This document shows, one piece after another, positions 32,699-40,434 of a stretch of DNA of 64,000 nt. The translations under genes and the position numbers were made by a program. The stretch comes from Fredinandcohnia aciditolerans (GTDB taxonomy: Bacteria > Bacillota > Bacilli > Bacillales > Bacillaceae_L). The stretch's first letter is position 1. Every line of letters starts with the position of its first letter. Location: assembly GCA_003640645.1 (NCBI GenBank), contig QGHH01000004.1, positions 104,875 through 168,874 of the forward strand, in the 5' to 3' direction. The notes beneath the pieces are model-generated. The model was not told the DNA's origin and searched no databases. It saw nothing but the letters and a program-made list of their open reading frames with translations.

Positions 32699-33399
32699 TT
32701 CGATTCCTTCATCACATAGCCGACGCCACGTACTGTGTGAATTAATGGCTCGTCATATGGCTTATCCATTTTATTTCGTAAATATCGGATATACACATCC
32801 ACTATATTGGTATCCCCGTAATAGTCATAACCCCAGACCGCATTTAATAATTGCTCCCGATTCAACACCTGCCTTGGATGCTTCATTAAATAGGCAAGCA
32901 AATCGAATTCTCTTGGTGTTAGCTCAATTGCGTCGTCTCTACGAATGACCTCATATGTTCCTTCATTAAGTTTTAGGTCCCCCACACGTAACCAGTCTTC
33001 GATTTGTTCTTGACCGGACGTTGAATGAGTAGGTTTACTTCGAAGTGCTACTCGAATACGGGCAAGCAGTTCTTCTATTTGAAAGGGCTTTGTCACATAA
33101 TCATTAGCTCCCAAATCAAGGCCAGACACCTTGTCCTCTACGGAGTCTTTTGCAGTTAAAAGAATGACCGGTGTAGCTGAGTTTGCAGCACGAATACGTC
33201 TAAGCACCTCAATTCCACTGATGCCCGGAAGCATGATATCTAGTAGGACCAAATCCCATGATTCTTCTAGAAACAGTTGTAAGCCTGTACTACCATCGAA
33301 GGCTTTCCCAGTTTCATATCCTTCATATGTCAATTCCAACTCCAATACTCTTGCAATCTTCTCTTCATCTTCCACAATTAAAATACGTTGTTTTTGCAT
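32695..33399 (-). CDS. OmpR/PhoB-family response regulator (YkoG-like)
   Basis: 234 residues. Receiver domain with Asp10/Asp11 acidic pocket, phospho-acceptor Asp54 (LLDIMLPG), Thr (LLTA) and Lys (VTKPF); the C-terminal winged-helix DNA-binding domain spans about 135-232 (LTPREFDLLAYLMKHP, then IVDVYIRYLRNKMD). ATG 33399 lies 7 nt after GAGGGGTGG, so the longer frame is not used. It is the first gene of the kinase pair and the most likely binder of the phased TTCTCAT boxes before the three PepSY genes. Confidence 0.94.
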   Translation of the reverse strand: MQKQRILIVEDEEKIARVLELELTYEGYETGKAFDGSTGLQLFLEESWDLVLLDIMLPGISGIEVLRRIRAANSATPVILLTAKDSVEDKVSGLDLGANDYVTKPFQIEELLARIRVALRSKPTHSTSGQEQIEDWLRVGDLKLNEGTYEVIRRDDAIELTPREFDLLAYLMKHPRQVLNREQLLNAVWGYDYYGDTNIVDVYIRYLRNKMDKPYDEPLIHTVRGVGYVMKESK

Positions 33400-33433
33400 C
33401 TCCAATCCACCCCTCATTTCTATGTAACTATCT

Positions 33434-33991
33434 CTATGTATTTTTCTTTCTTACTAGTTTTGCCCAAATGTAGAAGATTCCAACAATTGAACCGATTGTT
33501 AAAATAATTTTCCCTTCCATTGTTCCAGCAGTGACACTGTGCACCGAGTACGCCTCAATAAGTAAGGAAGGAATCTTCCCTAGCGAGCTTGCGAATAGAA
33601 AGATGATAAAACTCACTTCACCAATTGCTGCAGTAAAGGTAACCACCCCTGAAGGAATAAAAGGGAAGAAACGTAATAGTAGAATCATCATGAATGCTTC
33701 TTTCCCTTTTGCGGAAAGAAGTTTATTGATAAGCGGATGTTTTTGTTTCTTCGTATCGATGAACCTTTTAAACCCTTTACGGTATAACCAGCATGCCACA
33801 ATCGCACCCACAGCCTCTCCAATAAAAGAGATAAGGGTCCCTTTCCAAACACCAAAAACAAGAAGGTTTGCAGCAGTCATAAATACGCTTGGAAGAACAC
33901 CAAATATGCTAATCACGATATTTAGAAACAGGCTTATGATTACTGCATATGCCTCATAATTTAGTAAAATATCTACTATTTTTTCCTGCAT
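33434..33991 (-). CDS. TVP38/TMEM64 (DedA-like) family membrane protein
   Basis: 185 residues with about five membrane segments. The central motif SFIGEAVGAIVACWLYRKG followed by MILLLRFFPFIPSGVVTFTAAIGEVSF is the SNARE-associated/VTT domain of the TVP38/DedA superfamily, members of which act in lipid movement across membranes. The start follows GGAGG. It lies 35 nt upstream of the response regulator gene on the same strand, so the two may be co-transcribed. Confidence 0.9.
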   Translation of the reverse strand: MQEKIVDILLNYEAYAVIISLFLNIVISIFGVLPSVFMTAANLLVFGVWKGTLISFIGEAVGAIVACWLYRKGFKRFIDTKKQKHPLINKLLSAKGKEAFMMILLLRFFPFIPSGVVTFTAAIGEVSFIIFLFASSLGKIPSLLIEAYSVHSVTAGTMEGKIILTIGSIVGIFYIWAKLVRKKNT

Positions 33992-34040
33992 GGAAATCCT
34001 CCGAATTATGCTTGCTCTTATTATGCCATATTTTTAGATT

Positions 34041-34078
34041 AAAAAAAGACCGCAGGAAGAAAACAATCCATGCGACCT
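34041..34078 (-). terminator. Terminator of the 39-residue protein gene
   Basis: AGGTCGCA pairs with TGCGGTCT (two G-U pairs) and is followed by TTTTTTAATC on the minus strand; 24 nt after the small gene's stop. Confidence 0.75.
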
Positions 34079-34101
34079 ATTTTAATGTTGCACCAGGCAT
34101 A

Positions 34102-34221
34102 TTACTCTTCTTCAATTGCTTCCTCTTCGGATCTTGGTCTTCTCCCCCAGAAGAATTCCCACGAATCCACTCGTTGGTTCTCCTGCTCATCACGTGTATC
34201 TTTTTCTTTCTCGTCAGTCAA
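34102..34221 (-). CDS. Small acidic protein, 39 residues
   Basis: A TTG start at 34221 lies 6-7 nt after GGGGAGGTG and opens 39 codons, followed by a clear terminator. The product begins MTDEKEKDTRDEQEN, has an aromatic centre (SWEFFWGRRPRS) and ends EEEAIEEE; it has no membrane segment. The strong ribosome binding site plus terminator make this a credible gene despite its size. I do not recognise the family. Confidence 0.65.
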   Translation of the reverse strand: MTDEKEKDTRDEQENQRVDSWEFFWGRRPRSEEEAIEEE

Positions 34222-34360
34222 TACCGACACCTCCCCAAATTCGTTGTCGTATATATCCTATTCTAGGCATTTGCATCTGTATGGGAGTATGCCTATTTTT
34301 ATTGAAAATTTCTATATGGAAGTGATGTGGGAAAACATGTATACTGAAGATGTAAATAAT

Positions 34361-34547
34361 TAACTTTATTAAGCTGCTGATTGAATAAAGTTAAAGCCTC
34401 CGGCGGATGCCACGATCTTTCAAAGGAAATTTTCGAGCATAGGAGCAAAGACTAAAAACGTCACGTCCTGTGGTAACGTCTTTGTGACCCACTTCGTGTG
34501 GGCCTAAAAAAAATCTGGCGCAAACACGCCAAGGCGCATTTGATGAA
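34361..34547 (+). repeat. Dispersed hairpin-rich repeat, copy B (leader of the small basic protein gene)
   Basis: The same element as 2222-2407 in opposite orientation. It begins with an 11-bp stem TTAACTTTATT/AATAAAGTTAA, then GCCTCCGGCGGATGC, AAAGAC/GTCTTT enclosing CAC/GTG, CCCAC/GTGGG and a terminal CGCC-AA-GGCG hairpin. The CCCAC/GTGGG stem replaces CACA/TGTG of copy A, so pairing is kept while sequence changes. It ends 3-4 nt before the ribosome binding site of the gene at 34561. Confidence 0.8.
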
Positions 34548-34560
34548 GAGGTGATAGAGG

Positions 34561-34767
34561 ATGGCGAAATCTAAAGCTAGAAAAATTCGCAAGAAGCTTG
34601 TTCGCGAAGGAAAACGAAATCCTGAAAACGGAAGAAGCCCATTTGTAGGATTCGACATGCAAACAAGGATGACAAAAACGAAAAAAGATCACTTATACCG
34701 CAATAAACATAAGAACCAATCATTCAGTGATGGAAATGATGGTTCTTTTTTATTTTTAGCGGTGTGA
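34561..34767 (+). CDS. Small basic conserved protein (YqkK-like)
   Basis: 68 residues, very basic at the N-terminus (AKSKARKIRKKLVREGKR), then NPENGRSPFVGFDMQTR and MTKTKKDHLYRNKHKN. The pattern is that of a small protein family conserved in Bacillaceae (YqkK in B. subtilis, from memory); the function is unknown, and nucleic acid binding is a guess from the charge. ATG 34561 follows AGAGGTG. The last 17 codons overlap a terminator hairpin (34711-34757), so the C-terminal tail may be variable or partly selected as RNA. Confidence 0.75.
   Translation: MAKSKARKIRKKLVREGKRNPENGRSPFVGFDMQTRMTKTKKDHLYRNKHKNQSFSDGNDGSFLFLAV
34711..34757 (+). terminator. Terminator embedded in the 3' end of a coding sequence
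   Basis: AGAACCAATCATT pairs with AATGATGGTTCT (one bulged A), then TTTTTTATTTTT. It starts 50 nt before the stop codon at 34767. Confidence 0.8.
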
Positions 34768-34819
34768 GTTGAGAGGCATTTTTGTTTGCGTTACCTTTTT
34801 TAGGAAAGTACTTGCCAAT

Positions 34820-35045
34820 TGGGTATGATTCTACCGCTTGCGTTCCCCTTTACCATTCTATCTCGTGCTATCGGGCACGATTCCAACGCTTGCGTTCCCC
34901 TTTACCGATCTTTCTAGTGATATCGGGCACGATTCCTACCCTTGCGTTCCCCTTTACCATTCTATCTCGTGCTATCGTGCACGATTCCAACGCTTTCGTT
35001 CCCCTTTACGTAACACCGCCGCCCGGCAATCGGGTACGATTCCTT
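34820..35045 (+). repeat. Second 52-bp-period tandem array
   Basis: The marker GATTC occurs at 34827, 34879, 34931 and 34983 (exactly 52 bp apart) and at 35038 (55 bp). Unit consensus: ATCGGGCACGATTCCAACGC then TTGCGTTCCCCTTTACC and a variable TATCTCGTGCT-like end; GCACGA/TCGTGC can pair across unit boundaries. It does not share sequence with the array at 28121. The 384-bp gap 34768-35151 contains nothing else evident. Confidence 0.88.
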
Positions 35046-35151
35046 CTCTCTTAAATCAAAAATTGTAGTTTCCTACTAGGTTACTGTTTATAAATCTAGT
35101 AAAAGGGACAAAATAGATTAATGTTCAAATGGGAAAGAGAGGAGACGTATT

Positions 35152-35619
35152 ATGACTACAAATACTAGAAGAAGACTGATTACTACAGGAAGTTTTATTT
35201 TTGGTTTTGGATTTTTAGGGGCACTTGATGGGATTATTTTTCATCAGTTATTACAGTGGCATAGTGTATACATGGCTACAGATCGACCAGGGCAAATCAT
35301 GAGTGATGGTATTTTTCATTTTGCTGTTACAATCACCCTTATCATTGGTGGTGTACTGTTATGGCTGGCAGGAAATCCAAGCAATCTATCAAAGGGAGTT
35401 CGATTGCTTGTTGGATGGTTTTTAATCGGGGGTGGCGTGTTTAATTTAGTTGAGGGGATTGTCAATCATCATCTCCTTCAGATCCACCGTGTTAAGCCTG
35501 GGGATCCCAACGCTTTAGCCTACGACTTAGCATTTCTTGCATCCGGATTATTGTTATTCATAATTGGCTATTTCATTAAACAAAGAAAAGATAATCAAAG
35601 TTCACCTATTAGTTCTTGA
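35152..35619 (+). CDS. DUF2243 membrane protein
   Basis: 155 residues with four membrane helices (about 12-32, 58-78, 88-108 and 125-145) and conserved histidines in FHQLLQWH, GIFHFAV and NHHLLQIH, as in DUF2243. The His pairs within or next to helices suggest haem or metal binding; the family often accompanies cytochrome oxidase or copper genes, but its function is not known. The start follows GAGGAG at 8 nt. It is followed by a secreted His-rich protein in the same operon. Confidence 0.88.
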   Translation: MTTNTRRRLITTGSFIFGFGFLGALDGIIFHQLLQWHSVYMATDRPGQIMSDGIFHFAVTITLIIGGVLLWLAGNPSNLSKGVRLLVGWFLIGGGVFNLVEGIVNHHLLQIHRVKPGDPNALAYDLAFLASGLLLFIIGYFIKQRKDNQSSPISS

Positions 35620-35633
35620 GTGAGGAGGGGGCT

Positions 35634-36083
35634 ATGTATAGAATCATTAGTTTTTTTATTATTTTTGGGACTGTTTCATTGATGGTATATTTTCACAATC
35701 AAAGCAGCCACTTTAGTGCTGGTAACCATGAAATGATGCATCAAGAAAACCAAATCAATATTCCTCCTTCACATCTTGCTCCTACCATTTCTGGTTCAGT
35801 TATAAAAGACCCTTCTGGAACATGGTTATTAGAAATTCATACTGAAAATTTCACATTTGAACCGGAAAAGGCTGGTACTAAGGAAACCACCTACAATGAA
35901 GGGCATGCCCATATTTATTTAAACGGTAAAAAAGTAAATCGTTTATATGGACAATACTATCATCTGGACTTATTACCATCTGGTACGCACGAAATAAAAG
36001 TTACATTGAATGGAAACAATCATGGCGTTCTTGTTGCAAATGGAGAAGAAGTTGCATTTACAGAGTTTGTCAAAGTACCATAA
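35634..36083 (+). CDS. Membrane-anchored His/Met-rich protein, possible metal handling
   Basis: 149 residues with one N-terminal membrane anchor or signal (2-20), a His/Met-rich stretch (HFSAGNHEMMHQEN) and a beta-rich domain containing EGHAHIYLNGKKVNRLYG and LPSGTHEIKVTLNGNNHG. This pattern resembles small extracytoplasmic copper-associated domains. ATG 35634 lies just after GAGGAGGGG, and the DUF2243 stop is 14 nt upstream. The role is inferred only from composition and context. Confidence 0.7.
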   Translation: MYRIISFFIIFGTVSLMVYFHNQSSHFSAGNHEMMHQENQINIPPSHLAPTISGSVIKDPSGTWLLEIHTENFTFEPEKAGTKETTYNEGHAHIYLNGKKVNRLYGQYYHLDLLPSGTHEIKVTLNGNNHGVLVANGEEVAFTEFVKVP

Positions 36084-36112
36084 AAATGCTGACACAAAAT
36101 GTCAGCATTTTT
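36082..36112 (+). terminator. Terminator of the DUF2243 operon
   Basis: Perfect 13-bp stem AAAAATGCTGACA/TGTCAGCATTTTT with a 5-nt loop at the stop codon; it also serves the convergent gene. Confidence 0.93.
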
Positions 36113-36120
36113 CACGTTCC

Positions 36121-37344
36121 CTATGATAAAATCCGTTTTTCCCCTTCAATTTCTTGGATTGGAGCAATATTTTGAGAGAACTCCATCGTTCCGATATATT
36201 CCCCATCTTCATCGCGTACCGCAAAATAACGGATATACACATATTTGCCTTTTGCTTTGATCCAGAAATCTTCAACATCTTTTCTTCCTGCTTTAAAGTC
36301 ATCTAGCAGATCTTCAACGACATGAACACTTCTAGGCGGATGGCAATTTTGCACGGTTCTCCCAATCACAGCCTTCGTCCTAGCAAAGATACGCTCTTTT
36401 CCTTTTGAGAAGTAACGAACGACGTCATCTTTATCAATAAACGTAATATCTACCGGTAAATGGTTTAATAATAGTTCAAGTTGTTTTAAGGACAGGATAC
36501 CTGTTTCCATTTTAATAAATCCTTTTGAAGCCAATTGTTCATCATCAATTACACTTCGCTCAGGCTTCCAATCTTCCGGAGAAATCAAACAAAAACCGAT
36601 TTCATCACTTTCTTGAGCAATTTTTAACCATTCATCCTCAGTTAAATTATTTAATGACATTGGAAAGAGGATATTTTCTTCGCGATAAATCATTTCGTCA
36701 ATTTGATCAGCAAAAAAGTTGATGACTTCCACAACGGATTGTTTATTCCCATCATATTCGGCAAGCATTCTTTTTGCATCTTTTATCGCGTCTACAATAA
36801 AATCATCAATCTTCCACATCATATTTGTAGGGCCATATATGCCGTATTTCTCTAAATATGGGAAGAGGAGCTGTTCTTTTCGTTCATAATGCTTTCTGAT
36901 ATCCAGTAACAGATTACAATCACCGAGTAACTTCAATCTATTTTCACTTTGATCATCTGCTTCGAATTCTTGCAGATGCTCTTTAATCTTCGTTACTAGT
37001 TTTTCAAGTTCCCTATTTTCAAGCTTAAACGTATAAACAGGATGTCCAGGTTGTTCTTCTGGATGACGATTTAAAGTATCTTCTATAAAATCCTTAAAAA
37101 TCTCTCTATGCTTTGAACAAATTTCTGTAGCCTCATGTGCTTGGATATTTTCTTCTTCTACTAAAATATGCTGGAGCCTCGACACTTCCCCAATCGTTAT
37201 ATAGCCCACTTTATCCTTTAATTGGGATTTTATCTCTTCAATGGATTTACCATTATGTAAATCTTTAAAGCTTTGTTTTATAAGAGCCTCACGCTCTTGG
37301 TCACTGATCTTATTTTTTTCACGATTATTAATAAGTTCACTCAC
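36121..37344 (-). CDS. DUF438/hemerythrin/PAS protein
   Basis: 407 residues in three parts: DUF438 (about 1-75), a hemerythrin-like HHE domain (about 90-235, with HPVYTF, CNLLLDIRKHYERKEQLLFPYLE and REENILFPM carrying the His/Glu ligands), and a C-terminal PAS domain (about 285-400, ITFIDKDDVVRYFSKGKERIFARTK). This combination suggests a di-iron or redox/gas sensor; no output domain is present. GTG 37344 is chosen because AAAGGAG lies 8 nt upstream; the longer frame starts inside that site. Confidence 0.9.
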   Translation of the reverse strand: MSELINNREKNKISDQEREALIKQSFKDLHNGKSIEEIKSQLKDKVGYITIGEVSRLQHILVEEENIQAHEATEICSKHREIFKDFIEDTLNRHPEEQPGHPVYTFKLENRELEKLVTKIKEHLQEFEADDQSENRLKLLGDCNLLLDIRKHYERKEQLLFPYLEKYGIYGPTNMMWKIDDFIVDAIKDAKRMLAEYDGNKQSVVEVINFFADQIDEMIYREENILFPMSLNNLTEDEWLKIAQESDEIGFCLISPEDWKPERSVIDDEQLASKGFIKMETGILSLKQLELLLNHLPVDITFIDKDDVVRYFSKGKERIFARTKAVIGRTVQNCHPPRSVHVVEDLLDDFKAGRKDVEDFWIKAKGKYVYIRYFAVRDEDGEYIGTMEFSQNIAPIQEIEGEKRILS

Positions 37345-37441
37345 ACGAATTTCTCCTTTCAAACTACGCTATATTGAAAAATACCTGTTAAGTTAGAAAA
37401 TAGCATAGATTTAAGAAAAGGTTCGTGATTCGAATCACATC

Positions 37442-37475
37442 GTAAAAATAGGAAAGGCTCACTTATCGTGAGCCT
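37442..37475 (-). terminator. Terminator of HesB-like gene
   Basis: AGGCTCAC/GTGAGCCT stem with a 5-nt loop, overlapping the stop codon, then TTTCCTATTTTTACG on the minus strand. Confidence 0.8.
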
Positions 37476-37770
37476 ACGGTTTTGGGTATTGATATTCCAA
37501 TTCATCTTTATCAGGATTGTAGTCAACAATGAGATTGTGGCCGTTAAAAAACCAAATGTCATCCTCTTCAACATAGAATTCAATGTTATCAATCTTTTGA
37601 CTTGCATGAATTTGAATGGGTTCATCATGAGTTGAAAAGGCTAGTGAGTACTTTTCTTGTACAGGACTTGTTCCGTAAAACATTGGATAAAACCGAACGC
37701 TATCCCCTTCTTTTACACTTATATCCTCTTTGAACCATTTTACAGCTGCTTCACTGATTGTCATCTCCAT
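37474..37770 (-). CDS. HesB-like (YneR-type) protein
   Basis: 98 residues with the HesB/IscA-like fold pattern (ISEAAVKWFKEDI, then VRFYPMFYG and the acidic end EYQYPKP), but without the three conserved cysteines that bind iron-sulfur clusters in IscA/SufA. It matches the YneR type of Bacillus, whose function is unknown and which is unlikely to be a scaffold. ATG 37770 follows GGGAGG at about 9 nt. It is a single gene with its own terminator. Confidence 0.85.
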   Translation of the reverse strand: MEMTISEAAVKWFKEDISVKEGDSVRFYPMFYGTSPVQEKYSLAFSTHDEPIQIHASQKIDNIEFYVEEDDIWFFNGHNLIVDYNPDKDELEYQYPKP

Positions 37771-37895
37771 CTATATGAACCTCCCTAGGTGTCCTTCTGA
37801 TATTTTGTGCAGAAAGATATCCTTTATTACTTTTATAGTACTAAAGTTTTCAAATATAGGAAATCAACAAGTTTGTGAAATATTTCTCAAACATT

Positions 37896-37937
37896 AAAAA
37901 AAGTGCATACATCCATGAAAGAATGCATGCACTTTTT
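37896..37937. terminator. Bidirectional terminator after the cstA unit
   Basis: AAAAAAGTGCAT pairs with ATGCACTTTTT, extended by ACAT/ATGC pairing; T-runs on both sides. It follows the 49-residue gene. Confidence 0.85.
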
Positions 37938-37943
37938 ATTCAT

Positions 37944-38093
37944 TTATAAGAGCACAAAGGTGATTATGGCTCCAACAAAAATGGAGATACTTACAATTTT
38001 CCCCCAAACAGGAATTTTTTCATTCGTGTTTTGGTTGACCTTCTGCTCTTGAGCCTCGACTACCTTTCGATATTCAGGACTACAGCACCCCAT
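37944..38093 (-). CDS. Small CstA-linked membrane protein, 49 residues
   Basis: ATG 38093 overlaps the CstA stop codon by one base (TAATG), which implies translational coupling, and the frame ends at TAA 37944 just before a strong terminator. The product starts MGCCSPEYRKVVEAQEQ, has a polar linker and a single C-terminal membrane segment (about residues 32-49). In E. coli, CstA and BtsT are co-transcribed with the small proteins YbdD/YjiX; this one is not obviously similar to them but occupies the same position. It is probably a subunit or stabiliser of the transporter (inference). Confidence 0.75.
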   Translation of the reverse strand: MGCCSPEYRKVVEAQEQKVNQNTNEKIPVWGKIVSISIFVGAIITFVLL

Positions 38094-39544
38094 TAGGATA
38101 CCTTCTTGTAATTAGAAATATCTACTTCAAGCGGAATATTTGCTGCTCTTGCTTTGTTGGCTTGTCGGAAGAATAACACCAGTAACAGTGCAGTTCCAGC
38201 AAATCCACCGTACCATGAAATATCTATTGGTAAACGGAACCCAATCTGAGCGTTCAAGATATACGTGATTACCAAACATAACATAAATGTTCCTGGAATT
38301 AGTGAAATCCAGTAATTCTTTTTTGCGATGTATAGATACATTGCACCTACGAATAAGGCAATTACTGCTGTCGCTTGGTTCGCCCAGCTAAAGTATCTCC
38401 AAAGAATATTGAAATCGATTTGAGTAAGAACAACTGAGATTGCGAATAATGGAATTGCAATCCATAGACGACTTGACAATGTCTTTTGAGCCATTTTTAA
38501 ATACTCAGCAATAATCATACGTGCACTACGGAATGCAGTATCACCAGAAGTGATTGGTAATACAATAACCCCAAGTACAGCAAGTGTTCCACCAATAGCA
38601 CCTAGCATCATCGTAGAAACTTCACTTACAATTGCTCCTGGTCCACCAGCTGCTAGAAGTTCTTGTAAGCCACCGTAACCATCAAATAAACTCATTGCTG
38701 CTGCTGCCCAGATCATCGCGATGATACCTTCAGCAATCATCATACCATAGAAAATTTTACGTCCTTGGCTTTCCTTTTGTGTTGTACGTGAAATAATTGG
38801 TGTTTGTGTCGCATGGAATCCTGATAAAGCACCACAAGTAATGGTAAAGAATAATAATGGGAAAATTGATACACCATCAGGATGGAAATTTGTTAATGAA
38901 AGTTCTGGAATTGGTGCTCCTTTTATGATCAAACCACCGCCAACCCCTACAGCACTGATTAAAAGGACCGCACCAAAGTATGGATATAGTCGACCGATAA
39001 TTTTATCAACTGGTAGTAAAGTAGCCAAGATGTAGTATATGAAAATAGCTATGATTAAAATTGCGATTGCCACTTTACCATCCATTAATAAATATAAAAG
39101 ATCAGCTGGAGTTCTAACGAAAACAGTACCAACTAATAGTAAAAGTAAAACAGCAAAAGCGTTAACTACGTGTTTCATGGCTTTACCTAAAAACTTAGTT
39201 GCAAGTTCTGGTAAGTGGGCCCCCTTGTTACGAATGGAAATCATTCCAGTTAAATAGTCATGAACCGCACCGGCGAAAATACACCCAACAACGATCCAAA
39301 TGAATGCGACTGGTCCGTAAAGCGCACCCATAATTGGTCCGAATACAGGTCCAGTACCCGCAATATTTAATAACTGAATCAATGAATTTTTCTTGGTGCT
39401 CATTGGAATATAGTCGACACCGTCAGCATCTACATAAGCTGGAGTCGCACGTTCTTCCTTGACACCGAATACTTTTTCAACGTATTTTCCATACGTAAAG
39501 TATCCAACGACTAGCAAGACAATACTCACTAAAAATGTAATCAT
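38093..39544 (-). CDS. CstA-family transporter (pyruvate/peptide type)
   Basis: 483 residues with about 12 membrane helices. It has the CstA opening (ATPAYVDADGVDYIPM, then QLLNIAGTGPVFGPIMGALYGP) and GALSGFHATQTPIISRTTQKE in the middle. It is the short form of the family (E. coli CstA is about 700 residues). CstA and BtsT import pyruvate, and CstA was also linked to peptide uptake. The LytTR/LytS pair directly upstream parallels E. coli BtsSR-BtsT, so pyruvate is the leading candidate substrate. A cre-like site at 39577-39590 suggests repression by CcpA. Confidence 0.9.
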   Translation of the reverse strand: MITFLVSIVLLVVGYFTYGKYVEKVFGVKEERATPAYVDADGVDYIPMSTKKNSLIQLLNIAGTGPVFGPIMGALYGPVAFIWIVVGCIFAGAVHDYLTGMISIRNKGAHLPELATKFLGKAMKHVVNAFAVLLLLLVGTVFVRTPADLLYLLMDGKVAIAILIIAIFIYYILATLLPVDKIIGRLYPYFGAVLLISAVGVGGGLIIKGAPIPELSLTNFHPDGVSIFPLLFFTITCGALSGFHATQTPIISRTTQKESQGRKIFYGMMIAEGIIAMIWAAAAMSLFDGYGGLQELLAAGGPGAIVSEVSTMMLGAIGGTLAVLGVIVLPITSGDTAFRSARMIIAEYLKMAQKTLSSRLWIAIPLFAISVVLTQIDFNILWRYFSWANQATAVIALFVGAMYLYIAKKNYWISLIPGTFMLCLVITYILNAQIGFRLPIDISWYGGFAGTALLLVLFFRQANKARAANIPLEVDISNYKKVS

Positions 39545-39576
39545 GATATTTCCCCCTTATTCTTTTAATAAATGTA

Positions 39577-39590
39577 TGAATGCGTTTACA
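39577..39590. promoter_or_regulatory. Cre-like CcpA site before cstA
   Basis: TGAATGCGTTTACA (TGTAAACGCATTCA on the coding strand) matches the cre consensus TGWAANCGNTNWCA with one mismatch. It lies 33 nt upstream of the start and just downstream of a TATAAT -10 (39599-39594, minus strand). The -35 position is poor, as expected for an activator-dependent promoter. Confidence 0.65.
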
Positions 39591-39702
39591 TAAATTATAA
39601 TATTTAACTAGGGTTTTAGGAGAGTTTAAGATTAAGAGGTAGAAATTCGACAATAACGTGTCAAAATTGTGAACTGAAATGCAAAATTCCTACCTTCTTT
39701 CT

Positions 39703-40434
39703 TTAGATTTCTAGGCTGGTTCTTAAAGCCTTAACATAATTTCGACTAACTGAGAGCTGTTCACTTCTACCTTCTATTTCCAATTGATATGCGCCGTTAA
39801 ACCAGGGTGTAAGGCGAGTGACATATTTTAAATTGACCAGGAAGCTTTTATGAATGCGGAAGAACCCGAATGATTCAAGTCTGCTCTCCAAATCTTTCAG
39901 CTGTATTTTTGTCTCGTATTCTCCCATCTTAGTTATGAGCTTGGTTACTTTTTCATCTCTTACAATGTATAAAATATCCTTTGGCTCAAGATAGAGAATC
40001 TCACCACTTGAATCAATCGCCAATTTCCCAGTTTGCTTTCCTTTTTCCTTTTCCTCAGACGTCTGGAAATGTTTTTCAATCCGTTTTACAGTTTCTTCTA
40101 ATAGTTCCTCATCAAATGGCTTTAATAAGTAGTCAATTGCATTAAAACGGAATGCTTCTACAGCAAATTCTGGGTAGGCGGTTGCAAACACAATGATTGG
40201 CGACTTTCTTAATTCTAAAAGGGCTTTTGCTGCATCCATTCCATTAACCTTTGGCATTTCTACATCTAAAAAGACAACATCTGGTTGAAGTTGGATTGCT
40301 TTTAAAATCGCTGCCTCCCCTGAATCTGCTTCTCCGACTATTTGAATGGATGGATGCGCCTCTAAAAGATGTGACAGTTCATCACGACTATACAATTCAT
40401 CATCAACAATGAGTGTTTTAATTTTTGATTCCAT
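39703..40434 (-). CDS. lytT: LytTR-family response regulator
   Basis: 243 residues: receiver domain with Asp57 (VFLDVEMPKVNG) and Lys in LLKPFDEE, then a LytTR DNA-binding domain (about 140-240; DILYIVRDEKVTKLITKMGEYE, shown here by its ends, and FFRIHKSFLVNLKYV). The start codon directly follows the LytS stop. In the Bacillus LytST/BtsSR group the targets are LrgAB/PftAB or CstA-type pyruvate transporters; the neighbouring cstA-like gene is the obvious target. Confidence 0.93.
   Translation of the reverse strand: MESKIKTLIVDDELYSRDELSHLLEAHPSIQIVGEADSGEAAILKAIQLQPDVVFLDVEMPKVNGMDAAKALLELRKSPIIVFATAYPEFAVEAFRFNAIDYLLKPFDEELLEETVKRIEKHFQTSEEKEKGKQTGKLAIDSSGEILYLEPKDILYIVRDEKVTKLITKMGEYETKIQLKDLESRLESFGFFRIHKSFLVNLKYVTRLTPWFNGAYQLEIEGRSEQLSVSRNYVKALRTSLEI

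Noticed and set aside
39591-39702. LytTR-type direct repeats before cstA
   Set aside because: GTT-containing motifs are present but spaced 17 bp, not the 21-22 bp expected, so I do not claim a LytT site.
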